Assembly: GCA_008828725.1 (NCBI GenBank)
Contig: MEHQ01000456.1
Span: 92,756-156,755 of the forward strand
DNA: 64,000 bases
Source of the DNA: Saccharina japonica
Taxonomy: Eukaryota; Sar; Phaeophyceae; Laminariales; Laminariaceae
Direction of reading: 5' to 3'
Shown: positions 11,440-21,194 of the stretch, one piece after another
How positions within the stretch are numbered: the stretch's first letter is position 1
Layout of the letters: every line of letters begins with the position of its first letter
Made by a program: the position numbers and the translations under genes
Notes under the pieces: generated by a model
Database searches by the model: none
The model's input: the letters and a program-made list of their open reading frames with translations, nothing else
Told to the model about the DNA's origin: nothing

Positions 11440-11730
11440 AAAGTATAATGCCATGCATGGCCGTATTCGCTTGGTCGTATTGCACATCCCTGCCTTTATT
11501 TTTCGGGACGGAGTTCGTCCGGTTTTCACCGACTAGGCAAGGGCAGGGTTTCGTGGGGAGTTGACAATCCAGAGGCAGAAGGGTCGTTTGGGACGCAGGC
11601 ACGGGGGGGGGGGGGGGGGGTATACTCATGCCGTGCACGGCCGTAGTCGTATGAACATTCACCATCGCATCCCTACAATGCCAGGAGGGAGCACGTTGGG
11701 CTTTCACCAACCAGGCAGACGGTACTTCGT
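11440..11730 (+). repeat. Partial units of the 520-bp tandem repeat
   Basis: Two short blocks (about 11440-11545 and 11628-11722) carry the opening module of the large tandem unit: CATGC, (A/G)TGCAYGGCCGT, CGTAT, GCATCCCT, GGGACGGAG and TTTTCACCGACYAGGCA. The second block follows the poly-G tract. A diverged copy of the opening, with GGCGTACTCAT and CGCATCCCT, lies near 25567-25640. Confidence 0.7.
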
Positions 11731-11734
11731 TTTC

Positions 11735-12740
11735 ATGCATGGCCGTAGTCGTATGACCATAGACCCTCGCATCCCTACAATGCCGGGACGGAGCATGTCG
11801 GGTTTTCACCGACCAGGCAGACATTGCTAGCACCAAGCGCGAAGCGCCGTGAGGTGTTGGGCGAGTCGCATGAAGGGTGAGCTGCATCCTACTAAGAACC
11901 GCTTGTCAGGCGGACTTGCATATGGATGACGGCTTCAATGAGTTGATTTAATATCTGGTGTGGCTACTTCATGAGACAGCAATGGGAGCACTATGTATCT
12001 GCCTCATGAATGCCTTACCATATCACACTACGTGATACGATCATTCCCCTTGTGCGGAGTTGAGGTTCCCGACCCCGCACAAATGGTCTTCTCGACCACC
12101 AGCCTGGGTAACCGCCAAAAAAAAAAAAAAAAAACGGTACCCTGGTTGTCTAGCTCACGCAGTGAGAGGCATGTTTTACAGCGTCGTCGCCAGGCGACGC
12201 CGACCCAACCCATAGATATAATGGGAGGGAGGAGGGGGAGGGAGGGCGGTGTACTCATGTGTGCACGGCCGTAGTCGATATGGCCATAGACCCTCGCATC
12301 TCTACAATGCCGGGACGGAGCCGTTGGATTTCACCAAGACAGGCAGACATTGCTTGCACCAAGCGCGAACGCCGTGGGGTATTGGGCGAGTCGCATGGAG
12401 GGTGAGCTGCATCCTTCTAAGAAACCGCCTCTGAGGCGGACTTGCATATGGACGACAGCTTCAATGAGTTAATTTAATTTCTGGTGTGGCCACTTCCGGA
12501 GACAGCAATGGGTTTTACTATGTAACTGCCTCGCGGACGCCTTACCATATTAACACTACGTGAAACGACCATTCCCCTTGTGCGGAACAAAGGTTCTCCA
12601 CCCCGCACAAATGATCTACTCGACCGCCAGCTTTGGTGACCGCCAAAACTCTAGCTCACGCAGCGAGTGGCGTGTTTTACAGCGTCGTTGCCAACCGACG
12701 CCAACCCAACCTATAAATATAATATATTTATAGGGGGGGG
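11735..12740 (+). repeat. Tandem duplication, two units of about 520 bp
   Basis: Unit 1 (about 11735-12230) and unit 2 (about 12256-12740) share boxes in identical order: TGACCATAGACCCTCGCATC, CCAAGCGCGAA, GGGCGAGTCGCATG, GGCGGACTTGCATATGGA, CTTCAATGAGTT, GGTGTGGC, CATTCCCCTTGTGCGGA, CGCACAAATG, CTAGCTCACGCAG, GTTTTACAGCGTCGT, and an end in CCAACC. Unit 1 also has a poly-A run at 12117-12134. The end of unit 2 holds the TATA-like palindrome discussed for the EsV-1-7 gene. Confidence 0.85.
12711..12733 (+). promoter_or_regulatory. TATA-like palindrome upstream of the EsV-1-7 gene
   Basis: CCTATAAATATAATATATTT followed by ATAGG is a near-perfect palindrome containing a TATAAATA box. It lies about 65 bp before the first candidate ATG (12778), so a start site near 12740-12750 would be well placed. 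The equivalent place in tandem unit 1 reads CCCATAGATATAATGGG and lacks a good TATA box. A role in transcription is inferred from spacing alone. Confidence 0.35.
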
Positions 12741-12777
12741 GGACGGGGGGGGCGACAAAGAGATAAATGCTCGCTAC

Positions 12778-13549
12778 ATGATATACGTTCGTTCGGAGAT
12801 CCCGAGGTGCTCCTTCGTTTCACAAGACCGCGGCAAGGTCAGCCGTAGCAAGGACGGGGAGGCAATCGAACGGGTGTGACCCCGGGAGTGGGTTCGCCAC
12901 GCAGAGGGCGTGTTGGAACCCAGGAGGTTTGGGGGATGTGGGCGTTGTGGACATACAGGGAGGACTGGCGCTACGATAGGGGGTGTAGCCCGATTTTCCC
13001 TTCCACATTTACTCCAATCAGGCGAGTGGCTCTGTACCCCACTCAAAACTGGACGCAGGAGAATCTTGGTGTCGCAGAGTAGCACGCATACCATGGTGGT
13101 GCATACCTCGACAACGTCAAGCGTCTCGTCTTCAAGGACCGCGAGGAAATGTGGTGGCTTCTGGGCGGAGCGGATCTCCTTACTGTAGCGACAGCCAGAC
13201 GAGGTAGCTGTTTTAGGTTTGAAACGATGTGTTTTGTTCTGATATGTCGAGAATGGTAAGAGCGCGCTCCCGAAAAAGCGTTTCATTGCATACAAGCGGT
13301 CGGGGGAGGCCCCAGCAACAACCAAGGGGCTGAACACTCAAACAGGGGGGCCTGATCGAGAAATTGTTCACAAGGCACAGGGAGGAGGGAGGGATTTGAG
13401 GAGCGAAATGATGGGAGAGGGGATTTAGTCGCTGCACAAAAGGATAGGAAACATTTCTCGGTCACATAAAGATAACTGTTGTTTCAGATGCCGATAATGG
13501 GGATGCCGACAATGGGGAGGGTGCCGTCTTTAGAGAGTACCTCAATGAG
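12778..13549 (+). CDS. Candidate 5' exons of the EsV-1-7 repeat gene
   Basis: Three frames join in compatible phase. Exon 1, 12778-12873, runs from ATG and ends CGG before GTGTGA (phase 0). Exon 2, 13083-13203, reads AYLDNVKRLVFKDREEMWWL and ends CGAG before GTAGCT (phase 1). Exon 3, 13488-13549, follows TTGTTTCAG, reads ADNGDADNGEGAVFREYLNE and ends GAG before GTAGAA (phase 0). That leads into the repeat exon after CGCACAG at 13676. The product would have a helical N-terminus, then an Asp/Asn/Gly-rich linker. Exon 3 and its acceptor are the most convincing. Exon 1 has a weak donor and may be wrong. If the last intron is not real, exon 3 would stay open through a nine-G run at 13646-13654 but in the wrong frame for the repeats. 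Confidence 0.45.
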
Positions 13550-13676
13550 GTAGAAGATGGTGATAACGTTAGCAGCAACAAACAGGAAGGCCGAAAGCGT
13601 AACCGAACGGGGGGCGATCCCAATAGGCTTCTATCTCGCAACGATGGGGGGGGGCGTGGGGGGTGTACTCGCACAG

Positions 13677-14612
13677 AAAACGCCTACTACTGCGAGGCGG
13701 CCAACATATTGCTTCCCTGTCAAAGGCAACATGACGTCGGCATACTGCAAGCAGCATGCCGAGGAAAGGATGGTGTATGCTGCGAAGTGCTGCGCTGAAG
13801 AATCCTGCACAAAGCGGGCGAGCTTCAACGTGGAGCGCAGTAAGATGGCGGTCTACTGCAAGCAGCATGCCGCCGAGGGAATGGTCGACGTTCGCAACAG
13901 GCGCTGCTTGTATGACTCGTGCACCAGGCAACCGATTTTCAACTTGGAAGTCTACGAGACAGCCTCGCACTGCAAGGAACACGCTGAGGATGGCATGATG
14001 AACGTTCGCACCAAGCGCTGCTCATACGATGCGTGCAGGACTATACCGAGCTTCAACGTTATGGGTGTCACAAGGGCTATCTACTGCAGGAAGCATGCCG
14101 AGGATGGGATGGTGGCTGTCCGAGGCAGTTTCTGCATCCAAGAATCTTGCAAGAAGAGACCGCGCTTCAATGTCGAGGCTAACAAGACCGCTGCGTACTG
14201 CGAGGACCACGCGGACGGCGACATGGTTAGCGTCCATACGAAGCGTTGCTCGTATCCCCCGTGCACAAAAGTTGCATATTTCAATGTCGCGGGCAGCACG
14301 GTGGCACTATACTGCGAGCAACATGCTGGGGACGGAATGGTAGACGTTCGCTCCAAGCGTTGCCTCCAGGACTCCTGCGTTAAGCGGCCGGGGTGGGGTC
14401 TACTGACTGATGGCGAGGCCTCTGTTTGCCCCGAACATAGATGGGATCTCTCGGGCGGCCCGGTGGTCAACTTCAGAGCGAAATGCAAAGTCGACGGTTG
14501 TTGGAAATCATCGTGGTGGGGGCACGATGGGGAGAAGCCTACCCACTGCCCCGACCACGGTCCGCTTCAGACTGGGCTAGTTTGTACTGTTGGGGCCGGT
14601 CGCACTACGTGA
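13677..14612 (+). CDS. EsV-1-7 repeat protein (cysteine/histidine repeat), main exon
   Basis: 311 codons to TGA at 14610-14612. Six canonical units follow C-x4-C-x16-C-x2-H with 12 residues between units (for example the unit with RCLYDSC and YETASHCKEH). The set is preceded by a half unit (FPVKGNMTSAYCKQH) that lacks the first Cys pair, and followed by a Trp-rich unit with x15 spacing (CKVDGCWKSSWW...CPDH). The even Cys/His spacing suggests metal-binding modules. In brown algae the family includes the developmental regulator IMMEDIATE UPRIGHT of Ectocarpus and has many members of unknown function, so no symbol is given. The same frame is open upstream to an ATG at 13557, but that stretch crosses a poly-G run. 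The acceptor CGCACAG just before 13677 is preferred as the exon start. Confidence 0.9.
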   Translation, partial: KTPTTARRPTYCFPVKGNMTSAYCKQHAEERMVYAAKCCAEESCTKRASFNVERSKMAVYCKQHAAEGMVDVRNRRCLYDSCTRQPIFNLEVYETASHCKEHAEDGMMNVRTKRCSYDACRTIPSFNVMGVTRAIYCRKHAEDGMVAVRGSFCIQESCKKRPRFNVEANKTAAYCEDHADGDMVSVHTKRCSYPPCTKVAYFNVAGSTVALYCEQHAGDGMVDVRSKRCLQDSCVKRPGWGLLTDGEASVCPEHRWDLSGGPVVNFRAKCKVDGCWKSSWWGHDGEKPTHCPDHGPLQTGLVCTVGAGRTT

Positions 14613-15907
14613 GGTCGTCACAGACAATTCCACCGTGAATTAGGGGTCCCCTCGTGTCAGGGAAAATATTTTTCCCAGTTTGCAAGCATTTGGTAGTGCC
14701 CAATATTTCGTGGTTGCAATTTAGATAATTCGTGGGACGCCCTGTTCCTTTACGGTATACGTGGGCCGTAGCTTAAAGGGGGGGGTATTTATCGGTTTGG
14801 GTTCATTAATGATCTGATTGTAGACTGTGAGCCGGCCGGTATCCTCATGTGCCAGTATTAACGAGTGTATTCTACCTATAGATCTGGTTAAAATCCACTA
14901 TCGAGGCCCAATGCCAGACATCGAATGACTTTAGTAGTCTCTCGTCAAATCCTGAGCTCTCAACTTTCCCTTTCTTGCATTCACGGTATACCTGGCATGT
15001 GTGTGTGTTTTTTAGTGCGTCTCGATACGGTCGGACCCACGACGAGGACACGCTTATAGTCGCATGCGAATTTCGCACGCTGATAACTGTACCCCAACTT
15101 AGGTGGCATGAATGTGTAGGCGCTCTTACTCTCGTCTGCGGTGGGGTGGTTGCGAATGAAAACCCACCATGATGCAGGTGCTCACGTGTACCCCCATGCC
15201 TTTCATGGTAACCCCTTGCAGAACAACGGCTTTACCAGAGCACATCTTTGACAAGCCTCTCTGGTAGGGCGCAGTGTTGGCGTTGTTACTGTCTTGCACG
15301 GCGAAACCGAACAAGTCAACGGAACGATTCCTAAGCCAGTTCGTTAGAAAACCTCAAGAATACTGTAAAGGGTGGTGCGAGAGGGTGCTTGGACCCTGGG
15401 CTAAGCGTGAACGCCAGCTAGACCGTGGACACCGTTGGGCCCCAGACCAGGGCGAGTATTCAACACAATCATATCGGGGACCTTCCGAGGGTGACATTCT
15501 TACACAGGTGGGCGCACGCGAGCGTGGTGTTCTCCGCGTTGTAGTTGGTCGATCTGGCCTCTTCGCCCATTCGAGTAAAAAAGCACGTCGACTTGTATTG
15601 GGTCGTTCTTATCGAGCAACCTTTTTCAAAAAAATCCAATATTTGTTTCAAAAACAATACAGGAAAAATCAAGAAAAAACAGGATTTATCTGGAAATTTG
15701 GAGTTTTAACAGAGGGCAAAATATTTTGAAGGCAATATTTGGAAATTATTTTTGGAAAAATTGGAAGTCCTAAGACCAAAGATTATGGTACCACTTTGTG
15801 GCTCGTTCAGTGCCAAAGAAAATGGGTGTACCCCTCGTATGGAGCATAACGTTGGCCACTATGTTCCCCAAGATTGAAAAATCCAACAAAAAGGGGTGTC
15901 TCGTCAT
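14613..15907. other. No confident gene
   Basis: Presumed 3' flank of the EsV-1-7 gene. A 151-codon open frame (15274-15729) starts with a short hydrophobic stretch (MLALLLSC) and becomes Lys/Phe-rich in an AT-rich tail at about 15600-15760. It resembles no family I know and may be chance. Confidence 0.4.
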
Positions 15908-16179
15908 TGTCATGGTATTCATGATATCCCCGTTTCCCCTCTATTGTTGAGGTGGCGTATTTCCGATGAAACACCCATCGACAAATAATTGTTTGCCGCC
16001 CCTCTATGCCAGAAGTATTTCGGCATGGGATCAGCGTGATAAGAAATTAAGACATCGAACATCAAACTGTGAGTAACTGAGTTGCGTCTCGTCTCAAACC
16101 TGCACGGTAGTCGGGCTTGCCCCATACCGTATTTGTAGCTACGTACCTAACCTCCCAAGGGCAGTAATACGTTTATACA
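15908..16179 (-). repeat. LTR, left copy (3' LTR of the minus-strand element)
   Basis: About 272 bp, nearly identical to 20132-20404. On the element strand it begins TGTATAAACGTATTACTGCC and ends ATACCATGACA, the usual TG...CA form. Differences include AGTATTTCGGCATGG versus AGTCTTTCGGCATAG. Confidence 0.85.
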
Positions 16180-17801
16180 TGGCGTCGTCGAGCCTGTTGA
16201 AGTTGAAGTGGTGGCCCGCCCAGTAACGGAGAACATGTTGTCGAAAGTGTTGGAGGTCCATCTCCCGCTCCCAGATGGGTGGAGGAGACCTTTCCAGTGG
16301 GTTTCGTAGAGGACGGCGACGACGCCGCCCCGACCGCGAACTGACCGGTGGCTGGTGATTTTGTCGACCTCCAGACGTTCGATGGGCACAGTGACATCGT
16401 CCTCGGTGACGTGGTAAGGGGGGGACTTGGAAGTGTAGTTGTTGAGAACGTATGGTGTGAGGCCAGCTGGGAGAAACCGCGGGAGATCTGAGCTGTCGTG
16501 GGGGTTTGCGCAAGGCTTGCAGCGAACCACTGATACGCGGCAGGGCGCGTCCGCGCCCGGCATGTCGTTTGGGAGATCGAGGTAGAGAAGCTTGGCGGTC
16601 AGAGGGCGACCGTCAGGCGTAGCTTCTGCCGGGGAGGGACCGACGGCTAAGATCTTGAACGGTCCTGTCCAATTGAGCGAGAGTTTCCTTTGAGGACCTT
16701 GGCGTGGTGCCTGCTTGGGTCCTTGCCGGATGGTAGAGGCGGTGTTGTAGATCCACACCCAACCACCGACGGCGTAGATAGGAGTTGTTTGAGCCCGTCG
16801 GAAAGCGCAAATTGCGGCGTTCGACGCGGGCCACATTCAGGGCGTGTTGTTCGCGAAACGAGGGCGAACGAGCGCCGTTGGCGGTCGGTGGCCAGGTCGA
16901 CATAGTCGAGTGGTCCGAGCCAGGTTTGGTGTCCACGAGCGTACGGGTGCTCGAAACGGTGAGGGGTAGGCGAGGGAGGCGGTTCATGTGCACCTCGTTC
17001 GGGGCTAGCCCTGTGGCGGCACTGACGGAATGTTATAAGCAAATTCCACGTGCGGCAGATGGGCATCCCAATCATTTTGTTGCTCATTGACGACCATGGC
17101 GAGCATCTGAGCCATGGTATGATTCACGCGCTCGACGCCGCGTTGCCGTTTGGATGTAGGAGCTTGTCGCAGTTTTGCGAATGCCTTGCAGTTTGTAGAT
17201 AGCGTGAGAGAGCTTGGAGCAAAACTGGAGGCCGTTGTCAGAGTGGAGACTAACGGGGCATCCCTACAAGGGGATGTACTGGTTGACCAGAATGTCCGCG
17301 GTGCCCTCGGCAGTAAATTCGGCTGCCGCGACGGCGTACATGTCTGCGCGCCGGCTGAAGCGGTCGGTAAAAAGGACAATGTAGGAGTTTCCTTTGGCCG
17401 TAACTGGGTGGGGGCCGAAATAGTCGACGCTAATCGCAATGCCAGGTCCCGACGGCAAGGGGAACGACATGATGGGCCATCGAACTGTTTGTCTGGACGA
17501 CTTGCGAGCTTGGCACTGAAGGCAGTGCCGAAGCCACCATCGTGTGCTCACGTTCATGCCGATCCACCAGTAAAAGCGCTCGAGCATGGAAAGTGTACGG
17601 GAGACTCCAAGGTGGCAGGACGCTTTGGCGTGGCAGGCTTGCATAATCCACGGCCGCATGAGAAACGGCACGTAAATTCGCGTGGGCTCGTCGTTGAGCA
17701 GGCGAGCGGCGCGCCCGGCAGGCGCGCCGGGACCGGTTGCCGGGGCAGGAGTTGGTTTCCGTACCAACAGAAGGGTCCCATCGTCGTCCTTGTGGAGGCG
17801 T
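16139..17801 (-). pseudogene. Gypsy integrase with chromodomain, frame-broken
   Basis: On the minus strand from 17801 downward: an H2C2 zinc-binding domain (HLGVSRTLSMLERFYWWIGM, then HCLQCQARK), and the catalytic core with VDYFGP, HSDNGLQF and GVERVNHTMAQML, giving the three acidic positions D, D and E. A C-terminal segment with RKLSLNWTGPFKIL follows, then a chromodomain (ITSHRSVRGRGGV, LYETHWKGLLHP, VLRYWAG). The element would insert its cDNA; the chromodomain is thought to guide chromovirus integration. The second D and the E lie in different frames because a base is missing near 17150. Further shifts occur near 17000, 16840 and 16270. The last residues run directly into the LTR. Confidence 0.85.
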
Positions 17802-17811
17802 NNNNNNNNNN
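17802..17811. other. Assembly gap (10 N)
   Basis: Ten Ns. Sequence on the right is an inverted near-identical copy of 16190-16390 on the left, so the join is suspect. Confidence 0.99.
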
Positions 17812-18433
17812 GCCCATCGAACGTCTGGAGGTCGACAAAATCACCAGCCACCGGTCGGTTCGCGGTCGGGGCGGCGTCGTCGCCGTCCTCTACGAAACCC
17901 ACTGGAAAGGTCTCCTCCACCCATCATGGGAGCGGGAGATGGACCTCCAACACTTTCGACAACATGTTCTCCGTTACTGGGCGGGCGCACCACTTCAACT
18001 TCAACAGGCAAATCGGTTGTACCGTCGCATGCGCGTCGGTGCTGCCCAGCGAGAACTCTCACGAGATCAGGGCGCCCGATTTTTGTCTCCCGGCTACCTC
18101 CTCGTCACGCACCAAGCATGGATCAAAAGCTTCAGCGGCTCTATCCTTCCCGTCGGCGCCCACTTCTGGTACAAGGCCCGCGATCATCATTGGTGGCTCG
18201 GCAAAATCTCCGCGCACACCACATCAACCGCCGTCTACATCGTCCGCTTCTTGGACGACCCCGGGCCTGTCAAGCTCAAGCTCTCTTCTTCTAATTACTC
18301 TACAGCCATCGGAGCGGAGCGTAGTTCGTGGTGCCTTCAAACTCGTCAAGGTAGAGCCCTTCAGCATGGAATCTTGCGTAACGTAGATGAGTCCCGCGGC
18401 GTCGGACTTGCCGACCCCGCCGCGACCAACTAA
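17812..18433 (+). pseudogene. Inverted chromodomain copy plus Tudor/Agenet-like segment
   Basis: About 200 bp are nearly identical to the reverse complement of 16190-16390 and encode the same chromodomain, here uninterrupted (HWKGLLHPSWEREMDLQHF, VLRYWAG). Beyond the shared point (AACAGGC) the frame continues into new sequence. It includes FWYKARDHHWWLGKI and VYIVRFLDDPGPVKLKL, which resemble a Tudor/Agenet-type beta barrel. The frame ends at TAA (18431-18433). The left copy runs straight into its LTR at this point, so the two are different element variants. The fold call is by eye. Confidence 0.6.
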
Positions 18434-20131
18434 TTTTGCTGTAATGGTGGTAGTGGATTCAGAGTTCTTCTTTTTGTTTTTGCCCCCCTAACTCAATAGA
18501 TGTCTGCAAGTATAACGTTTCGTAGATAGTCTGGGTTTTGTTGTCCGTGAAATATCGGTACTCCTTCTCGACGATTTCTTTATGTCATCTCTCGCATGAT
18601 TTTTTTTCTCATGCCTGAGACCTGAAACGTTTGTTGAGATTGGACTATTTGTACCGCACGTCGCTCGCTCTTGTATCCAACATGGGTGTCGCGTCAGCCG
18701 CAATATTTCCTCCTTTCGTTTGCCTTGGTGTCCCCCTCCTTGCCCGGCCTATTAGGCGAACCCATTGGCCACTTTGCCATCTCGGAAAATATTTTGTTTT
18801 TGTGTTTAGCTTCTACGACACCCCCGGTTGACATTTTCGTTCTGTCTGTCGATACCCGGCGCGTCACATATAATGGTTTTATGCACCACCCCCAGACGCT
18901 TGCTCCTGTTTTAGTTTCAGTTGCCGCGTCTCCTGCTTGACCGTCTGTCTGTGTACTCACATTTCCCGCGCGCGACCGCTGTGATCACTTTCGTTCAGAC
19001 AAGTAACGTCTTTTTGACCGTTCATTAGCTTCGCTGCCTCCCTTATCTATAGGTTTAGGCACCACGTCGCTGCCTTTTGTCATCATAGGTCTCATTTTCT
19101 TACGGCACCCCTGCATTCTCGCTACTAAGTGAGGCAGGCCACGCATGCCCTATTTTTCCGGTTGCCACTGAAACTTTGTTTCTGCCTCCCCTCGAGCGTT
19201 TTGGGAGTGCCGTTCTCCTGTTTCCCTTTAATTTGTTTTTTCTTTCCTTCCCTGCGCCGTCATTTTTGCGACTAAATACGTGCCATCGTACGCCCCCGAA
19301 TTTTCTCGCGCGGTACCGTATGAGCGATTATCACGTATTTGTTTTCGTCCCCAATGTGTCTCTTTCGCTCCCCCTCTTTCAGCTTGAGCGTGAAACACCA
19401 TTTTTGCATTTTTTCGGATTTGGTTTTTGGGATTTCCGCGCTGCTCTTCATGAGTGTGCTGCAAGTCGTTCCCACAAACCGCATGGCGACCTCGACTATC
19501 GAGCGCCTTCACTTTTGTTTTTTCGGATTTGGTTTTTGGGATTTCCGCGCTGCTCTTCTTGAGTGTGCTGCAAGTCGTTCCCACAAACCGCATGGTCACC
19601 TCGACTATCGAGCGCCTTCCTCTTTTCCCACTTGGGGCGTTCACTTTGCACCGCTCCACCAGACCACTTCGTTTTAAGATCGCTCACCGCGTATCATCCT
19701 TGGGTCTGTGGACTACCGTGCCCTGTTTTCCGTTTTGCCTCTGTTTCCCCTTTTGGCATTCTGCATGCATATCTCGTATTTTTGTTCCTCCCTCCTATAG
19801 CATAGGCCGGGAGTCATACGTGGTAGCGCTCATTACGACACTTAAATTCGTGCCGTCTAGTATTACAGTATATTACTCTCTGGAACCTTTTTCTTGCCAA
19901 CACTGCGTGCCGGTGTATCTTTCGTTCCCTTGACTATCCTTCTGTAAAAAGTTGCAGATTATTTTTTTTTTTCCTTCGGATTTACCAGGCTTTCGCCTTA
20001 CAAGTTATAGAGGTGTGGGAGGGGGTTGTGAAGCACAGTATCTTCGATCCATTTCTCAGAATTTTCTGGATGGATTTTGTACCCTCCTGATTTCTATGCA
20101 TCTGCATATACTGCCCTTCAGGGTGGGCTTG
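18434..20131. other. T-rich interior with a 109-bp tandem duplication; no gene assigned
   Basis: Pyrimidine-rich + strand. Units at about 19411-19519 and 19520-19628 repeat TTTTCGGATTTGGTTTTTGG, GCTGCAAGTCGTTCCCACAA and CTCGACTATCGAGCGCCTTC with a 109-bp period. Since 109 is not a multiple of three, the copies shift frame, which argues against the long open frames here being coding. No gag, protease or polymerase motif was seen. Confidence 0.6.
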
Positions 20132-20404
20132 TGTCATGGTATTCATGATATCCCCGTTTCCCCTCTATTGTTGAGGTGGCGTGTTTCCGATGAAACACGC
20201 ATCGGCAAATAATTGTTTGCCGCCCCTCTATGCCAGAAGTCTTTCGGCATAGGATCAGCGTGATAATAAAATAAGACATCGAACATCAAACTGTGAGTAA
20301 CTGAGTTGCGTCTCGTCTCAAACCTGCACGGTAGTCGGGCTTGCCCCATACCGCATTTGTAGCTACGTACCTAACCTCCCCAGGGCAGTAATACGTTTAT
20401 ATCA
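20132..20404 (-). repeat. LTR, right copy (5' LTR of the minus-strand element)
   Basis: About 273 bp, a direct repeat of 15908-16179. On the element strand it begins TGATATAAACGTATTACTGC and ends ATACCATGACA. TCAT follows at 20405-20408 and matches the flank of the left LTR. Confidence 0.85.
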
Positions 20405-20411
20405 TCATCTG

Positions 20412-21194
20412 ACCCCTGAGATGATGCCAGGTACAATACGCCATTATCTGGGTTGGCTCTTTTATTGTTCCGCAAATATATACGATAATATATGCCTTGC
20501 ACTATATACGAGAACGATCCGTATAATATGTACGTATGACATACACCGAGCATGTACACGAAAACGATACGTGCCATATTTTGAATACATACGAGTATTA
20601 TGTTGCTTTGGCCATAGGCACTGCTGCTGAACAGCCTTTATCTTTGTTTGCCGAACTAAAAGTAGGGAAGAAAAAAGAGCCACAAAGTGGTACGATAATA
20701 ACGTTTGGTCTAAAAATTGCGTATTTTGTTTTTGGAATGTTTACTCCGGTCCAGCTGGACTGGAGACTCAGCAAGCATAATCCCAAAAGCGAAGCCCGAT
20801 TTTCAAGATAATAGGCGTGACAAACGTGGCCCCAGTTTTCAAGTTACTCAGCGTGACAGAAAAGTGACCCCCGAAATCGAGTTGATAAGCGTGACAGAAA
20901 AGTGACCCCTCAAACCACACCACGGGTACCCCCTTGTCCCCTCGACCCTTAAAGCTCGTTCTTGGCGCACAGCAGCGGTGTCACGACAGTTTTCGCACGC
21001 CTCGACAGCCAAGCACAGACCATGGGCCTCGGCCGAGTATCGGCATCTTGGTGAGCGCATGCCGAGCACAGCAGCACGCTCGCCGAGCACCCCTCCAGCA
21101 GACCCTGAGAAAAAACTGAGACCACTGGGAGTTCCACATTTATTACTACTATTTTTGAATAGGGGGTGGGGGTTCCTGATGGCTGTGGTGACAT
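20412..21194. other. No gene; short tandem repeat
   Basis: AT-rich at first. At about 20812-20912 the phrase GCGTGACAGAAAAGTGACCCC occurs twice about 36 bp apart, with a third diverged start (GCGTGACAAACGTGGCCCC). No coding sequence recognised. Confidence 0.5.

Larger units (their letters stand above)
15904..20408 (-). mobile_element. Ty3/gypsy chromovirus with two LTRs, interrupted by an assembly gap
   Basis: Two direct LTRs (15908-16179 and 20132-20404) bound the block. TCAT sits immediately outside both ends, a likely 4-bp target duplication. The integrase and chromodomain are on the minus strand, so the 5' LTR is the right one. Between the gap (17802-17811) and the right LTR one expects gag, protease and reverse transcriptase, but none is seen. 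Instead there is a + strand chromodomain copy and T-rich DNA. No clear primer-binding site or polypurine tract was recognised next to the LTRs. The element is decayed, and the interior is probably misassembled or chimeric. Confidence 0.8.

Noticed and set aside
11069-11887. 272-codon minus-strand frame with Gly and Pro runs
   Set aside because: It crosses poly-C and poly-G tracts and the tandem repeat; the periodic blocks reflect the DNA repeat, not a domain.
17150-18433. 427-codon + strand frame
   Set aside because: The part before the N gap is the antisense of integrase and the frame is joined only across Ns; only the part after 17812 is annotated.
19176-19933. Overlapping + strand frames of 112-159 codons
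   Set aside because: They run through a 109-bp tandem duplication that changes frame between units; no domain.
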